Shown: positions 46,229 through 55,187 of the stretch, piece by piece | How positions within the stretch are numbered: position 1 is the stretch's first letter | How the letters are laid out: every line of letters begins with the position of its first letter | From: AP-16 sp963755055 | GTDB lineage: Bacteria > Pseudomonadota > Alphaproteobacteria > Rhizobiales > Xanthobacteraceae | NCBI GenBank assembly: GCA_963755055.1 | Contig: CAVWIS010000019.1 | Location: forward strand, 73,212 to 137,211 | Length of the DNA stretch: 64,000 nt | Reading direction: 5' to 3' | Notes under the pieces: generated by a model | The model's input: only the letters and a program-made list of their open reading frames with translations | Told to the model about the DNA's origin: nothing | Database searches by the model: none | Position numbers and translations under genes: made by a program

Positions 46229-47446
46229 ATGTCAGTCCGCAAACGCACGTGGCGCAATGCCGACGGCTCGCAGGGCGAGGCCTGGATCGCCGCCTATACC
46301 GACCACGCTGGCAAGCGCCGCATCCGCACGTTCGAGCGCAGGCAGGAGGCGGTCGCCTACCACGCCGCCGTCGCCGGCGAGATGCGGTCGGGCGTGCACG
46401 TGCCCGACAGCCAGTCGATCACCGTTGCCGAAGCCGGGCGCCTGTGGCTGCAGGCGTGCGAGACGGCCTCGCTGGAACGCACTTCGGTCGACCGCTACCG
46501 CCAGCACGTGGTCCGGCACATCGTCCCGTTCATCGGTGCAGTGAAGCTCTCGCGCCTCACCGCCCCCGCGGTGCGCGACTTCGAGGACCGGCTCGCGGCG
46601 GCCGGCCGCTCTGCCGCCATGGTGCGCAGCGCGCGTGTCTCGCTCGGCGCGCTGATCGCCAATGCCCAGGAGCGGGGGTTGGTCGGGCAGAACGTCGTGA
46701 AGGCCCTGGCGCACCGCCGCCGCCGCGGTAAGGATGCGCGCTCCACCGCCCGGCAGAACGGCAGGCTGCAGGTTGGCGTCGACATCCCGTCCCCCGGCGA
46801 GATTCGCGCCATGCTCGCCGCCGCCCCCGACCGCTGGCGGCCGCTGCTGATGACCGCGGTCTTCACCGGGCTGCGCATCTCCGAGCTGCGCGGCCTGCGC
46901 TGGGCCGACGTTGACCTCAAGCGCGCCGAGCTGCACGTGCGCCAGCGGGCGGACCGCTACAACGCAATCGGCAAGCCGAAGTCCGCGGCAGGCGAGCGCG
47001 TCATTCCGTTGCCGCCGACGTTGGTCAACACGTTGCGCACCTGGAAGCTCGCCTCTCCGAATAATGAGAGGGGTCTCGCTTTCCCGACCCCTGACGGTGC
47101 CATCTACAATTATTCCAACATCACCCGGCACGCGCTGGAACCGACGCTGCTCGCGGCCGGCGTCACGGCGCCGGTGCTCGATGACAACGGCATCCCGACC
47201 AAGGACGAGAACGGCAAGCCGGTCATCACCGGCAAATATTCGTGGCACTCGCTGCGGCACTTCTACGCGTCGTGGTGCATCAACCGGAAGGTCGACGGCG
47301 GGCTGGAATTGCCGGCCAAGCTGGTGCAGCAGCGGATGGGTCATGCGTCGATCGCGATGACGATGGACGTCTACGGGCACCTGTTCCCGCGCGGTGACGA
47401 TGGCGCGGAGTTGGCGGCGGCGGAGCAGACGCTGCTGGGGGGCTAG
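46229..47446 (+). CDS. Tyrosine-type site-specific integrase
   Basis: A 405-residue integrase. It has an N-terminal AP2-like arm-binding region ('RKRTWRNADGSQGEAWIAAY'), a SAM-like core-binding domain (about 70-160) and a catalytic domain with Arg in 'TGLRISELRGLRW', the H-x-x-R box 'HSLRHFYASW', and 'MGHASIAMTMDVYGHLFP' with the nucleophilic Tyr. ATG 46229 follows 'GAGGGAGGGTCCG'. The position at the point where normal chromosomal genes end suggests it integrated the island to its right. No tRNA was found next to it. Confidence 0.93.
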   Translation: MSVRKRTWRNADGSQGEAWIAAYTDHAGKRRIRTFERRQEAVAYHAAVAGEMRSGVHVPDSQSITVAEAGRLWLQACETASLERTSVDRYRQHVVRHIVPFIGAVKLSRLTAPAVRDFEDRLAAAGRSAAMVRSARVSLGALIANAQERGLVGQNVVKALAHRRRRGKDARSTARQNGRLQVGVDIPSPGEIRAMLAAAPDRWRPLLMTAVFTGLRISELRGLRWADVDLKRAELHVRQRADRYNAIGKPKSAAGERVIPLPPTLVNTLRTWKLASPNNERGLAFPTPDGAIYNYSNITRHALEPTLLAAGVTAPVLDDNGIPTKDENGKPVITGKYSWHSLRHFYASWCINRKVDGGLELPAKLVQQRMGHASIAMTMDVYGHLFPRGDDGAELAAAEQTLLGG

Positions 47447-47705
47447 CCGGGGGGCGCTTCGGCGCCGGCGAGCTTGACCGCCCGCGCCAAGGGCCGCACC
47501 CCAAACTGCGGAAAATCGCAACTGGCTCGTAATGGTCATACAGATTGACCCACATCAATGCGTTTGCCTCGGCAATGGTCTTGAAGTGCATGGGTCCACG
47601 TGGTCGCCGCCGAGAAGGTGCTCGGCATTTCGCGACTGCGGTCACGGCCATGGACGTCCCGACCCCCCCCCCGGATGAGCCAGCGAGACTAAGGGATATC
47701 CGAAT

Positions 47706-48716
47706 ATGTGGACGCGCCAGAGAAGGTCGGGGCGTTTGGCAAGGCTAAAGACTCTCGCGGTCGCGGCCAGGTTGATCAAGTCGCTTGCGGCAGCAGCGGT
47801 TTCTATGATCATATTTACTGATACAGCCAACGCTCAGTTTATAGGACAACTTGGACAAGGATGCAGCTATTTCGGTGTGAAGATCATTGAAGCTGTTGAG
47901 AATGCTGCTAAGGAAAATCGGGGGCAGATAAGTGACACCGCGCAATTTGAAAGAAGTTTTCTCGGCAAGCTCCAACAAATTGTGTACGAAGCTGACCAGG
48001 TCATTCGAAAAGAGTATTTGCAACAAATGAAAAATGTAGTATCGGTTGGTCAAGTCGTTACTGACTACTTTGTTCCTCGGTTCGAAGGAACGAAGCCTAT
48101 AACCGATGGGTCAAACGGATTTTCTGGAGCTAGTACTGGCCTTCTTCAGGCAATCCATGCTATGGAAGTAACGAAGTTCCAGCAATGCTTTCCTGAAACC
48201 TGGAAAACGCTAAATGAATATCACGATCTCTTGAGCGAGCAGGCCAAACTAGAATTGCAGCTGCAGTTCCAACGGTGGGCGTACGAAAGCAGCGGCGTAG
48301 TAAGTGTCGTAGCGACGCAGCGTAATCCGACTGGGAAGCCGTTTTCGGTATCCTTTTGGAATTGTAAGTTTTACAACAAGGAAGGGCAGCCAGTAGGATA
48401 CGCGCCGATCACCTTCCACAACATCCCGTGGGGTGCGTTTATCGTCGAGAGTAAGACGGTGGCGATAGGCGGAATGTTCCAAGATGCCGATTGTACATTG
48501 ACATATACCGAAGATGTGACTTGGGAGAATGAAAAGATTTATTTTCCAGTCTATCAACGACAGATCTTTGGCCTTGACGGTGAGGAGAGCTTTCCGATGT
48601 GGTCCTTCCAACGCAAAATTCACGGACGCGCTAAGGTCCTCTCAGTGGAAGAAAGTAAAGAGATTGCGAAAAATCTTCCGCAGTGGGTTGGTCATAAACC
48701 CGGATATAGATGGTGA
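47706..48716 (+). CDS. Secreted protein of unknown family, low GC
   Basis: A 336-residue protein. After a basic start, residues about 22-43 form an export signal ('SLAAAAVSMIIFTDTANAQ'). The mature part has no motif that I recognise; it is rich in Phe, Gln, Glu and Lys and contains 'FWNCKFYNKEGQPVGYAPI' and 'MFQDADCTLTYTED', whose two Cys may form a disulphide. The codon usage is far less GC-rich than the chromosome, pointing to transfer. Function unknown. Confidence 0.75.
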   Translation: MWTRQRRSGRLARLKTLAVAARLIKSLAAAAVSMIIFTDTANAQFIGQLGQGCSYFGVKIIEAVENAAKENRGQISDTAQFERSFLGKLQQIVYEADQVIRKEYLQQMKNVVSVGQVVTDYFVPRFEGTKPITDGSNGFSGASTGLLQAIHAMEVTKFQQCFPETWKTLNEYHDLLSEQAKLELQLQFQRWAYESSGVVSVVATQRNPTGKPFSVSFWNCKFYNKEGQPVGYAPITFHNIPWGAFIVESKTVAIGGMFQDADCTLTYTEDVTWENEKIYFPVYQRQIFGLDGEESFPMWSFQRKIHGRAKVLSVEESKEIAKNLPQWVGHKPGYRW

Positions 48717-49400
48717 TGTCATATTGAGTTGTAATGACGGGACAAACGTGATGATGGCGAGTTATTCCATTCTTCTTGTCTGGTCGTTCACGGCCAACCC
48801 GAGGAGATGACGCCTTGAGCGAGTGGAGGGTGTGTTAGGGTGTAGACAATAATGCAAAGTAAGGCCTTCCTTATATCGAGGGCGGCGCGGCGCCTTTGCA
48901 ATTGGTGCATTAGTAGGGGAATGTCAGATTGTTTGTGTAAGGGCTTCCGTGATGGTGGAAGCGGAGTGAGTTCCTGCGTGAGCCGGATCCCACCGTCGAA
49001 CGCCTGGTGGCGAACAGAAGGCCCTGTCAAGGCCGCCCTATTCTGGAAACTGATGAAATTATTGCCTTGCTGTCAGTGGCTTACAAAGGCAGCGGCCCAG
49101 AGCGTCCCAAAAGTGTCTCCGAATGCCTAGTCGCGGCCTCGACAGCGCCCGCGGCAACCCCGTGTCGCCACCGAAAGGCCAGGGGGCGTGAAATTCGGCA
49201 GGCCCTCGGACCAGACGCCCGTACCCAACGCGCCTAGGCTCTCAAGCGCCGCGCTGCTGGCGAGACGCTTGCCGAGATCGCTCGTACACTACGATGTGGA
49301 CATCTCGAGGACCAGGGTGGCTGGGGATACTCAGGCGAGTGTCACCGCCGTGGCGATGGCCGCCCTTCTGGTCCTTACGACCTTCACCATTTGCCTGACC
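48717..49400. other. Low-GC stretch with no clearly supported gene
   Basis: Several short frames exist on both strands. The best is 49188-49469 (+), with a hydrophobic segment 'AVAMAALLVLTTFTICLTLL', but none has a good ribosome site or recognisable family. It may hold decayed genes. Confidence 0.4.
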
Positions 49401-49775
49401 CTACTCTATCGAAGGTTTGTGCGGGGGATATGTCAAGCGGCATTGCGCGCTGTGAACGCGCTCAAATGAACTAGATAGGTGTTTCTTCGGCGTTTCACTG
49501 TTCGGAAGAACGGTCGTGACCCAGAAGGTATCCTCGCCCACGAGTTCATTCTTATCGTTGCGATACGCGCAGCTCCATTCGGTTTGGTCGTAGTACCGTT
49601 TGCCCTTATTGGTCACGACGATGAAAATATAAAAGTCAGTTTCCTTGCTGCAGAAACTGCACCGTTCAAAACGAGTAATCTGAGCGGACAGATCATCTGC
49701 CGGACCGGCATGCGCTGTCGTAAGACTTACGGTCAACATAAGCGCCAACACGACAAGCTTCATGACGGCTTTCAT
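49401..49775 (-). CDS. Small secreted Cys-containing protein of unknown family (paralogue 1)
   Basis: A 124-residue protein with a signal peptide ('KLVVLALMLTVSLTTAHAG'). The mature part contains 'ADDLSAQITRFERCSFCSKE', 'VVTNKGKRYYDQTEW', 'NELVGEDTFWVTTVLPNSET' and 'HSAQCRL', with a CSFC pair and two later Cys. It is about 70 percent identical by eye to the protein at 49980-50330, also on the minus strand, so the two arose by tandem duplication. ATG 49775 or 49763 may be the start. Function unknown. Confidence 0.7.
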   Translation of the reverse strand: MKAVMKLVVLALMLTVSLTTAHAGPADDLSAQITRFERCSFCSKETDFYIFIVVTNKGKRYYDQTEWSCAYRNDKNELVGEDTFWVTTVLPNSETPKKHLSSSFERVHSAQCRLTYPPHKPSIE

Positions 49776-49979
49776 TTAGGCAAATCCCAGTAGCCCGGCT
49801 GGGGCTGGCGACCGGCGCAGTCCTCCCAGCAAAGGAGGAGAAGAGCACGATCAAAAAGCCCCAACCACAAACACGCGCGCCTGAGCCGCCTCACAGGAGC
49901 GTCTATCAGGCGATTACCCTCTCTAGAGGTGAAGTTCATTTCATTCCTTCGAATTCCTGGGCGCGCATTTCTCAGGCTC

Positions 49980-50330
49980 TCATCGTGCCAAAATCAAGCG
50001 ACATTGCGAGCTGTGAAAAGGTGCGAATGTACTGGACAGCGTTTTCAGCGGCGTTTCACTGTTCGGGAAAACGGTGGGGACCCAGAAGGAGTCCTCGCCC
50101 ACGAGTTCATCCTTATCGTTGCAATACGCGCACCTCCATTTGGTGTGGTCGTAGTACCCTTCGCCCTTATTGGTCACGACGACGAGAATCCAAAAGTCCG
50201 TTTCCTTGCTGCACAAACTGCACTGTTCAAAACGAGTAATCTGAGCGGACAAATCATCTGCGGGGTCGCAAGCTGTCAACGTCGCAATTGATAGTGCAGC
50301 GACCGCGAAAGTCCTTATGATGCTCTTCAT
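49980..50330 (-). CDS. Small secreted/lipoprotein-like protein of unknown family (paralogue 2)
   Basis: A 116-residue protein from ATG 50330, with 'GAGGAAATCC' before it. The signal region ends 'ALSIATLTACDPADDLSAQ', where the Cys could be lipidated, unlike paralogue 1, which ends in an AHA-type site. The conserved core 'CSLCSKETDFWILVVVTNKG', 'WRCAYCNDKDELVGEDSFWV' and 'HSSQCRL' matches paralogue 1. Six Cys are visible after the signal. Function unknown; the duplicated pair sits inside the island. Confidence 0.7.
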   Translation of the reverse strand: MKSIIRTFAVAALSIATLTACDPADDLSAQITRFEQCSLCSKETDFWILVVVTNKGEGYYDHTKWRCAYCNDKDELVGEDSFWVPTVFPNSETPLKTLSSTFAPFHSSQCRLILAR

Positions 50331-50733
50331 GGATTTCCTCACCAGCTTACCGAGGCAACCGGTGACGGGTGGATCACGCCGGGTCCGTACTAACAATGAG
50401 GTGAAACCGGATGCTGCCGCATTGAGCCAAATCAAATCAGCCGCGACCCCGCCTGCCATGGCCGCTACAGCGTCGACCAGCTCGCACTCGGGCTCGGCCA
50501 AGCTGACGGATTCTCTGAGGCTCTGATTTTATACACCCCTGTTCGTCCGCGGCCATCTCAGACGATCCGCGTTGATCTCCAGCGGAATCGCGGTGCGGTG
50601 AAACATGACGCTCCCGGGCCGCCGGCTGGCCTTCGGTGCGTATCTGAACGTGCGACTAGCTACGTCCCGCGGCCGGGCCGCCAATAGGTAACCCATGGTC
50701 GCGCGCGTCCGTGGCGCGACCACCCGGCTCATC

Positions 50734-50919
50734 TCAGCGTGTTCGCTCGCGATGGGTTTCTTTCGCGGCCATCTTGACGGTTGCGACGATGATCAGTGCC
50801 AGAAGAACGACGCCAGCGATCTCAGACAACGACGGGCGAAATAAGCCGACCACCGCTTCCGGCGGCAAACCAAGGGCGTAAATCAGCGCCAGAGCCGCGA
50901 TCGTAAATAGTTTAAACAT
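50734..50919 (-). CDS. Small membrane protein (61 residues)
   Basis: A short protein from ATG 50919 with two hydrophobic helices: 'MFKLFTIAALALIYALGLP' and 'EIAGVVLLALIIVATVKMAA', then a charged tail 'KETHRERTR'. The longer frame to 50988 gives an unlikely Cys-rich start. Family unknown. Moderate support, mainly from the clear helix-loop-helix pattern. Confidence 0.5.
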   Translation of the reverse strand: MFKLFTIAALALIYALGLPPEAVVGLFRPSLSEIAGVVLLALIIVATVKMAAKETHRERTR

Positions 50920-51085
50920 GCAGCGTCTCGCTCCACAATCGGTCATGCCATGCCCGGTGCACGGCATCAGCGTGTTGGGCCTCAGCATTTTGTTTTGGCA
51001 ATTATGTTACGAAAGGTCGCGGAACACGTCATTGGCCTTTCTCAAATGGATACAAAGGATTTCCTGGTGCGCCCCGCACGCTGCT

Positions 51086-51427
51086 CTACTCGTCACGCCC
51101 CCATCGGGCGTCAGCAAGCCCTGGAGGCCCGTGACGGCTACGTAACGCTTCCAGCAACGCCTCGCGCACCGCGCGGACCCGGAACCATTCCTGGTGCGCT
51201 ACGCAGTGAGGCGGCCAACACGGCCGCCGGCTGCGATCGAGAACGCTGTTGCCGCTCAGCCAGCATGGGTCCAAGCCAAGCCGCTCGGCGAGTTCTTCCT
51301 CCCCGTTTCGGAACGCCGTTTTGCGCTGGCGTGGCGGCACGGAGTTGAGCTCGGCGAATAGCGCCAGCGTCTCGGCGGTGAACCTTGACCGGTGGGGGCG
51401 GCTGATCGGGGTCCGGTTAGTAGGCAT
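51086..51427 (-). CDS. Small phage-associated protein next to the terminase small subunit
   Basis: A 113-residue protein from ATG 51427. It contains 'AELNSVPPRQRKTAFRNGEE' and 'RLGLDPCWLSGNSVLDRSRR', then 'CWPPHCVAHQEWFRVRAVRE', with three Cys and a His in a pattern that could bind zinc. The start overlaps the terminase small-subunit stop by 11 bases, so it is translated from the same message. I recall similar proteins beside terminases in alphaproteobacterial prophages, but no function is known. Confidence 0.72.
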   Translation of the reverse strand: MPTNRTPISRPHRSRFTAETLALFAELNSVPPRQRKTAFRNGEEELAERLGLDPCWLSGNSVLDRSRRPCWPPHCVAHQEWFRVRAVREALLEALRSRHGPPGLADARWGRDE

Positions 51428-51776
51428 TTGGTGGGCGCCCAACCGGCTTGACGGTTTCAAGGTTCAAACCCAGCCGCTCCAACGTCCGGGCGACAAAGGC
51501 CCGGCCGGCCAATTCATCCTTGATGGCGGGATGGACCCGAAGGCCGGCCTTGCTGCGCACGGTCTCACCCTCAGCGTCGATCCGCTCGGCAAGCCGCTGA
51601 ACCCGGTCGATGGTCTCGGCGGCCAGGCATAGAAGCTCAAGCCCACCGCGGTCCCGGATGTCGTATTCGGACATCACGCCGTCCCACAGCAGGCGGCCGG
51701 CTGAGCCGAGCTTGCGCGGCGGTTCGGCGCCGGTCGAGCCGGAACCGATCAAGGTGAGCGGCGGTGCTTTCGCCAT
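51417..51776 (-). CDS. Phage terminase small subunit, P27 family
   Basis: A 119-residue protein with 'RLLWDGVMSEYDIRDRGGLE', 'LLCLAAETIDRVQRLAERID' and 'GETVRSKAGLRVHPAIKDEL', ending 'RTLERLGLNLETVKPVGRPP', the typical P27 layout. It recognises viral DNA and loads the large terminase. The large subunit, which should follow downstream (left of 51086), is absent, so this is a prophage or phage-satellite remnant. Confidence 0.85.
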   Translation of the reverse strand: MAKAPPLTLIGSGSTGAEPPRKLGSAGRLLWDGVMSEYDIRDRGGLELLCLAAETIDRVQRLAERIDAEGETVRSKAGLRVHPAIKDELAGRAFVARTLERLGLNLETVKPVGRPPNAY

Positions 51777-52229
51777 GAAAAATCCTCCACGAAAAATTCG
51801 CTCCCAATGTTTTCTTAATTACACCAAAACGAGAGGGCGCGCGCGCCGCGGCCCAGGCGGCCCATTCCTATAAATTTCCCCCGCCCCCCCAGGTACCCTA
51901 ACACGCCGCTGCGCTCGATCCGATACGACAAGGCCAAAGCGGAGCGCCAAACCAGTCCTGGCCGTCCTTACCGCTCTCAGGCGGGTTCATGGGCCGGGCC
52001 GGACCAGTCGGCGGTGTCCGGTGCCAACAACTCCGACAGCCCGCAGCCTGCCTACTCCGGCGGCGTGGCGGGCCTGGCGTCGGGGGCCGCGGTCGGTGAC
52101 GGACCCCCAGCCCGGCGCCTCATCCCCTCATCCGTCAGAGGCATCGGATGACGCCCCCCGCCGCGATCGATGTCTGTAGCTGGTGGAACCGGACCTGTGC
52201 GCGAAAGAGAGGGGGGCGGGTTTTGACCC

Positions 52230-52387
52230 TGGCTGTGTGAAAACTCATACATCGGGGAAATGTGGAAAATACAATTCTCCAACACGGCATCGAGCCATAT
52301 GTGCGCAGTATGATTTGACTCTTGCTATGCGCAATGCTTCGAGATTTTTCTACGCACGCGGCGCGCTTTGGAGTTTTCACACAGCCA
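52230..52387. mobile_element. Possible 158-bp MITE with 17-bp perfect terminal inverted repeats
   Basis: The left end 52230-52246 is TGGCTGTGTGAAAACTC and the right end 52371-52387 is its exact complement. The inside is non-coding and relatively AT-rich. A 'GACCC' pentamer flanks both ends (52225-52229 and 52389-52393), one base off on the right. The ends look like those of IS1182-type elements of rhizobia, from memory. It lies in the 630-base gap between the terminase gene and the TRAP protein; the rest of that gap shows no gene. Confidence 0.6.
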
Positions 52388-52406
52388 AGACCCACAGCAG
52401 AAGCAG

Positions 52407-53450
52407 CTACTTCTCGCGGTCCACGATTCTCTCGGCGCTGCCGAGCAAATCCATTCCGATCTCTTTCGCCCACTTGTCATAGACAGAACGGGTTTGACGC
52501 CGGAATGCATCACGCTCAACCGCCGAAAGGCGAACCACCTCCATCCCATACATGTCTTGCAGCAGCTGGACGAGCTTCGCGGGCTTCACCGGGGCCTCCC
52601 TCGCTTCGTCCTTTTGCAACTGCATCATCACTGCGCCAACCTGCCGCACGATGTTCCGATCTTCGATGCTCAGCGTTGCCCAGGTTTTGCCGCTCACCGC
52701 GAGGATCAACGGATCGATCGCGTAGTGCCAGAGAGTGATGTGGTTGTGAACGGCCCAGAGCTTGTAGGGGATGATTAGCGCGACCGGATTCTCCTGACCG
52801 TCTACCTTGCCCTGCTGGAACGCGATCAACGCCTCGTCAAAGTTCATACTCACCGGATCCGCGCCAAGCGCCTTAAAGGTCTCTGTGAGTATGGGTATCG
52901 GAGGAACACGTATAGTCAGGTCACGGAGATCATCCGGCCGGCGGACCGAGCGCTTTGAATTTGTCAGTTCCCGATATCCGTTTTCCCCCCACGCGATTGG
53001 AATGACTCCCTTCTGCTCGATCGCGTTGAAGATTTGTTTGCCCGGATCTCCTGCCTCAACGGCATCGAGGCCATCATAGGTCGGAAACATGAAAGGCAAG
53101 CAGAACAGGTTCAGCTCTTTCACATGCAGAGACCAGTTGATGGTCGAACTGATGGCAAAGTCTGCGACACCCTGTTGCAAGAGTGCAAACTCGGTCGTCT
53201 GCTTGCCTGCAAAAAGCTGGCCATTGAAGTAGTTCTTGATCTGGATGCGTCCCTGCGTCCGCTGGCTGACGGCATCGGCAAACCTCACCGCTGCCTGGCC
53301 CCAGGAATTCTCCTGGTTCACAACGAGTGACATCTTAAACTCCGGCTTGTAGTCAATCGCGAGCGCTGTTGAGTTACTGAGAAAGGCAGTAATTAGGAGA
53401 AATGGCCTCAGGCTAGCCCGCAGCGACCGTTCTCGGCGAGATGGATACAT
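52407..53450 (-). CDS. TRAP transporter substrate-binding protein DctP-type (orphan)
   Basis: A 347-residue periplasmic protein. A signal lies at about 10-33 ('RPFLLITAFLSNSTALA'). The DctP-family body includes 'FADAVSQRTQGRIQIKNYFN', 'WGENGYRELTNSKRSVRRPD', 'LTIRVPPIPILTETFKALGA' and 'ALIAFQQGKVDGQENPV', where the Arg of 'IRVP' contacts the ligand carboxylate in characterised relatives. No DctQ/DctM membrane partners are near. The start has only a weak ribosome site. It appears to be cargo of the island. Confidence 0.85.
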   Translation of the reverse strand: MYPSRRERSLRASLRPFLLITAFLSNSTALAIDYKPEFKMSLVVNQENSWGQAAVRFADAVSQRTQGRIQIKNYFNGQLFAGKQTTEFALLQQGVADFAISSTINWSLHVKELNLFCLPFMFPTYDGLDAVEAGDPGKQIFNAIEQKGVIPIAWGENGYRELTNSKRSVRRPDDLRDLTIRVPPIPILTETFKALGADPVSMNFDEALIAFQQGKVDGQENPVALIIPYKLWAVHNHITLWHYAIDPLILAVSGKTWATLSIEDRNIVRQVGAVMMQLQKDEAREAPVKPAKLVQLLQDMYGMEVVRLSAVERDAFRRQTRSVYDKWAKEIGMDLLGSAERIVDREK

Positions 53451-53769
53451 TTCTTGATTACCTTGTAAGCAACGTGCAGCGCTTTGCTGGCCATGGTGGG
53501 CCAAGTGGAGGGGGACATGCAAGTGCTCATCGACCACATGATATGGAGCCGTCTAAAGGTCGGGTTGTGGCACACAGCCGCCCCGCCATCCTTCCGCCGT
53601 GCGGGTCTGCTTTCTGACCATTCCTGCCGTCGGCAGCGCCAGGCGGGCAGGTCGGCGGGGCCGCCCTTGACCCATCTCACTCATCGGCCGCGTGACTTTG
53701 CTGCGATGCACAACGCGGCATTTTCTACAGCGGTGTGGTAGGCTGCATCCCTCGGGCAGAGAGGAGCAC

Positions 53770-53874
53770 ATGAGACGGCGCGAGTTCATCACGCTCCTCG
53801 GCGGCGCGGCAGCATCGGCATCGTGGCCGATTGCGGCGCGCGCGCAGGTTTCAGTTGCGGGCTGGCTTCGCTGA
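53770..53874 (+). pseudogene. 5' fragment of an ABC_sub_bind-type substrate-binding protein (signal peptide only)
   Basis: The 34 codons encode 'MRRREFITLLGGAAASASWP' and 'IAARAQ', the almost invariant twin-arginine-like leader of a large periplasmic binding-protein family in Bradyrhizobium relatives. A ribosome site GAGAGGAGC precedes it. The coding sequence stops at 53874 after the leader and the IS91-type element begins near 53960, so the gene was probably truncated by that insertion. Confidence 0.7.
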
Positions 53875-53968
53875 TGGGACGACGCATCTGGGCGAGCATG
53901 GTCGCCGCCGGTCCGCAACCAGCGCCGGGCGAGGTTGTCAGTGCGTCGTCGCCGGACAGCGATCGTGG

Positions 53969-55187
53969 TCATGACGTGTCGATCCTGATGGCGACGATCG
54001 GACCGGTTGGCCGATGACGCGGCGTGGAGCCGCGCTCGAAAATCTCGATCGTGATCATGCGTCCGCCGCAGCACGGACAGGGATGCGAGGGGGTTGGCGG
54101 CTCGTTGGGATTGACGGCATCTGCATCGGGATTGTGGTGTTGCGGCATGGGCACGGCGAGCAGCTCGCGGGCGCGCGCGATGTTGTCGGCGCAGGACGGT
54201 CTGGCGAGCAGGCCGTAGTGGCGGATGCGGTGGAAGCCCTTGGGCAGGACGTGGATGAGGAAGCGGCGGATGAACTCACCGGTGGCGAGCGTCATCCGCT
54301 TGTATCGCGCGCGGCCGTCGGCGCGGTAGTCCTTGTACCGGAAGGTGACGCCGTCCTCGTTGAACGCGATCAGCCGGCGGTTGGAGATGGCGACGCGGTG
54401 GGTATAGCGCGCCAGATAGGCGAGCACCGCCTCGGGTCCGCCGAACGGAGGCTTTGCATAGACGTACCACTTGATCCTGCGCAGCGGCGCCAGATAGGCG
54501 GCGAAAGCCTTGCGCTCGGCGAGGTGGGCATGCTGGCCGAAGAATGTGAGCCGGCCGGCCTTGTGGGCGGCGAGGAGCTTGGCAAGCATCCGCCCCTGGA
54601 ACAGCTCGGTGAGCACCGGCACCGGCAGCAGGAAGCGGGGCTGGCAGGACAGCCATCGCTTGCCATCCAAGCGCGATGCCGCCGCCCGGCACGATCATGT
54701 GGACATGCGGGTGATGGGTCATGGTCGAGCCCCAGGTGTGGAGCACGGCGGTGATGCCGATGCGGGCGCCCAGGTGCTCGGGATCGGCCGCGATCGTCAG
54801 CACGGCCTCGGATGACGCCTTGAACAGCAGGTCGTAGACCACGGCCTTGTTCTGATAGGCGATGTCGGCGATCCTGGCCGGCAGCGTGAACACCACGTGG
54901 AAGTACGGCACCGGCAGCAGCTCGGCCTCGCGCTCGGCGAGCCATTCCCGTGCTGCTGCGCCCTGGCATTTTGGGCAGTGCCGGTTACGGCAGCTGTTGT
55001 AGGCGATGGTCGTATAGGCGCAGTCCTCGCAGCGCTCGACATGGCCGCCGAGCGCTGCCGTGCGGCAGCGCTCGATCGCCGACATGACCTTCAGCTGGTC
55101 GAGGCTCACATGGCCGGCATTGGCTTGACGCCATGCCGGTCCATGGCCGCGGAAGATATCCGCGACCTCCAGGGCTGGACGGGACAT
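53969..55187 (-). pseudogene. IS91-family transposase, one frameshift
   Basis: About 406 residues in two frames joined near 54665. The N-terminal zinc region contains 'CEDCAYTTIAYNSCRNRHCP' with a nearby 'KCQ'. The HUH nuclease motif is 'MTHHPHVHMIVPGGG', and the tyrosine region 'YLARYTHRVAISNRRL' lies in the second frame. A C-terminal Cys cluster 'HPCPCCGGRM' completes it. IS91 transposases move by rolling-circle transposition. One extra G in 'CTTGGATGG' would restore a continuous protein, so this is either a young inactivation or a sequence error. Confidence 0.88.
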
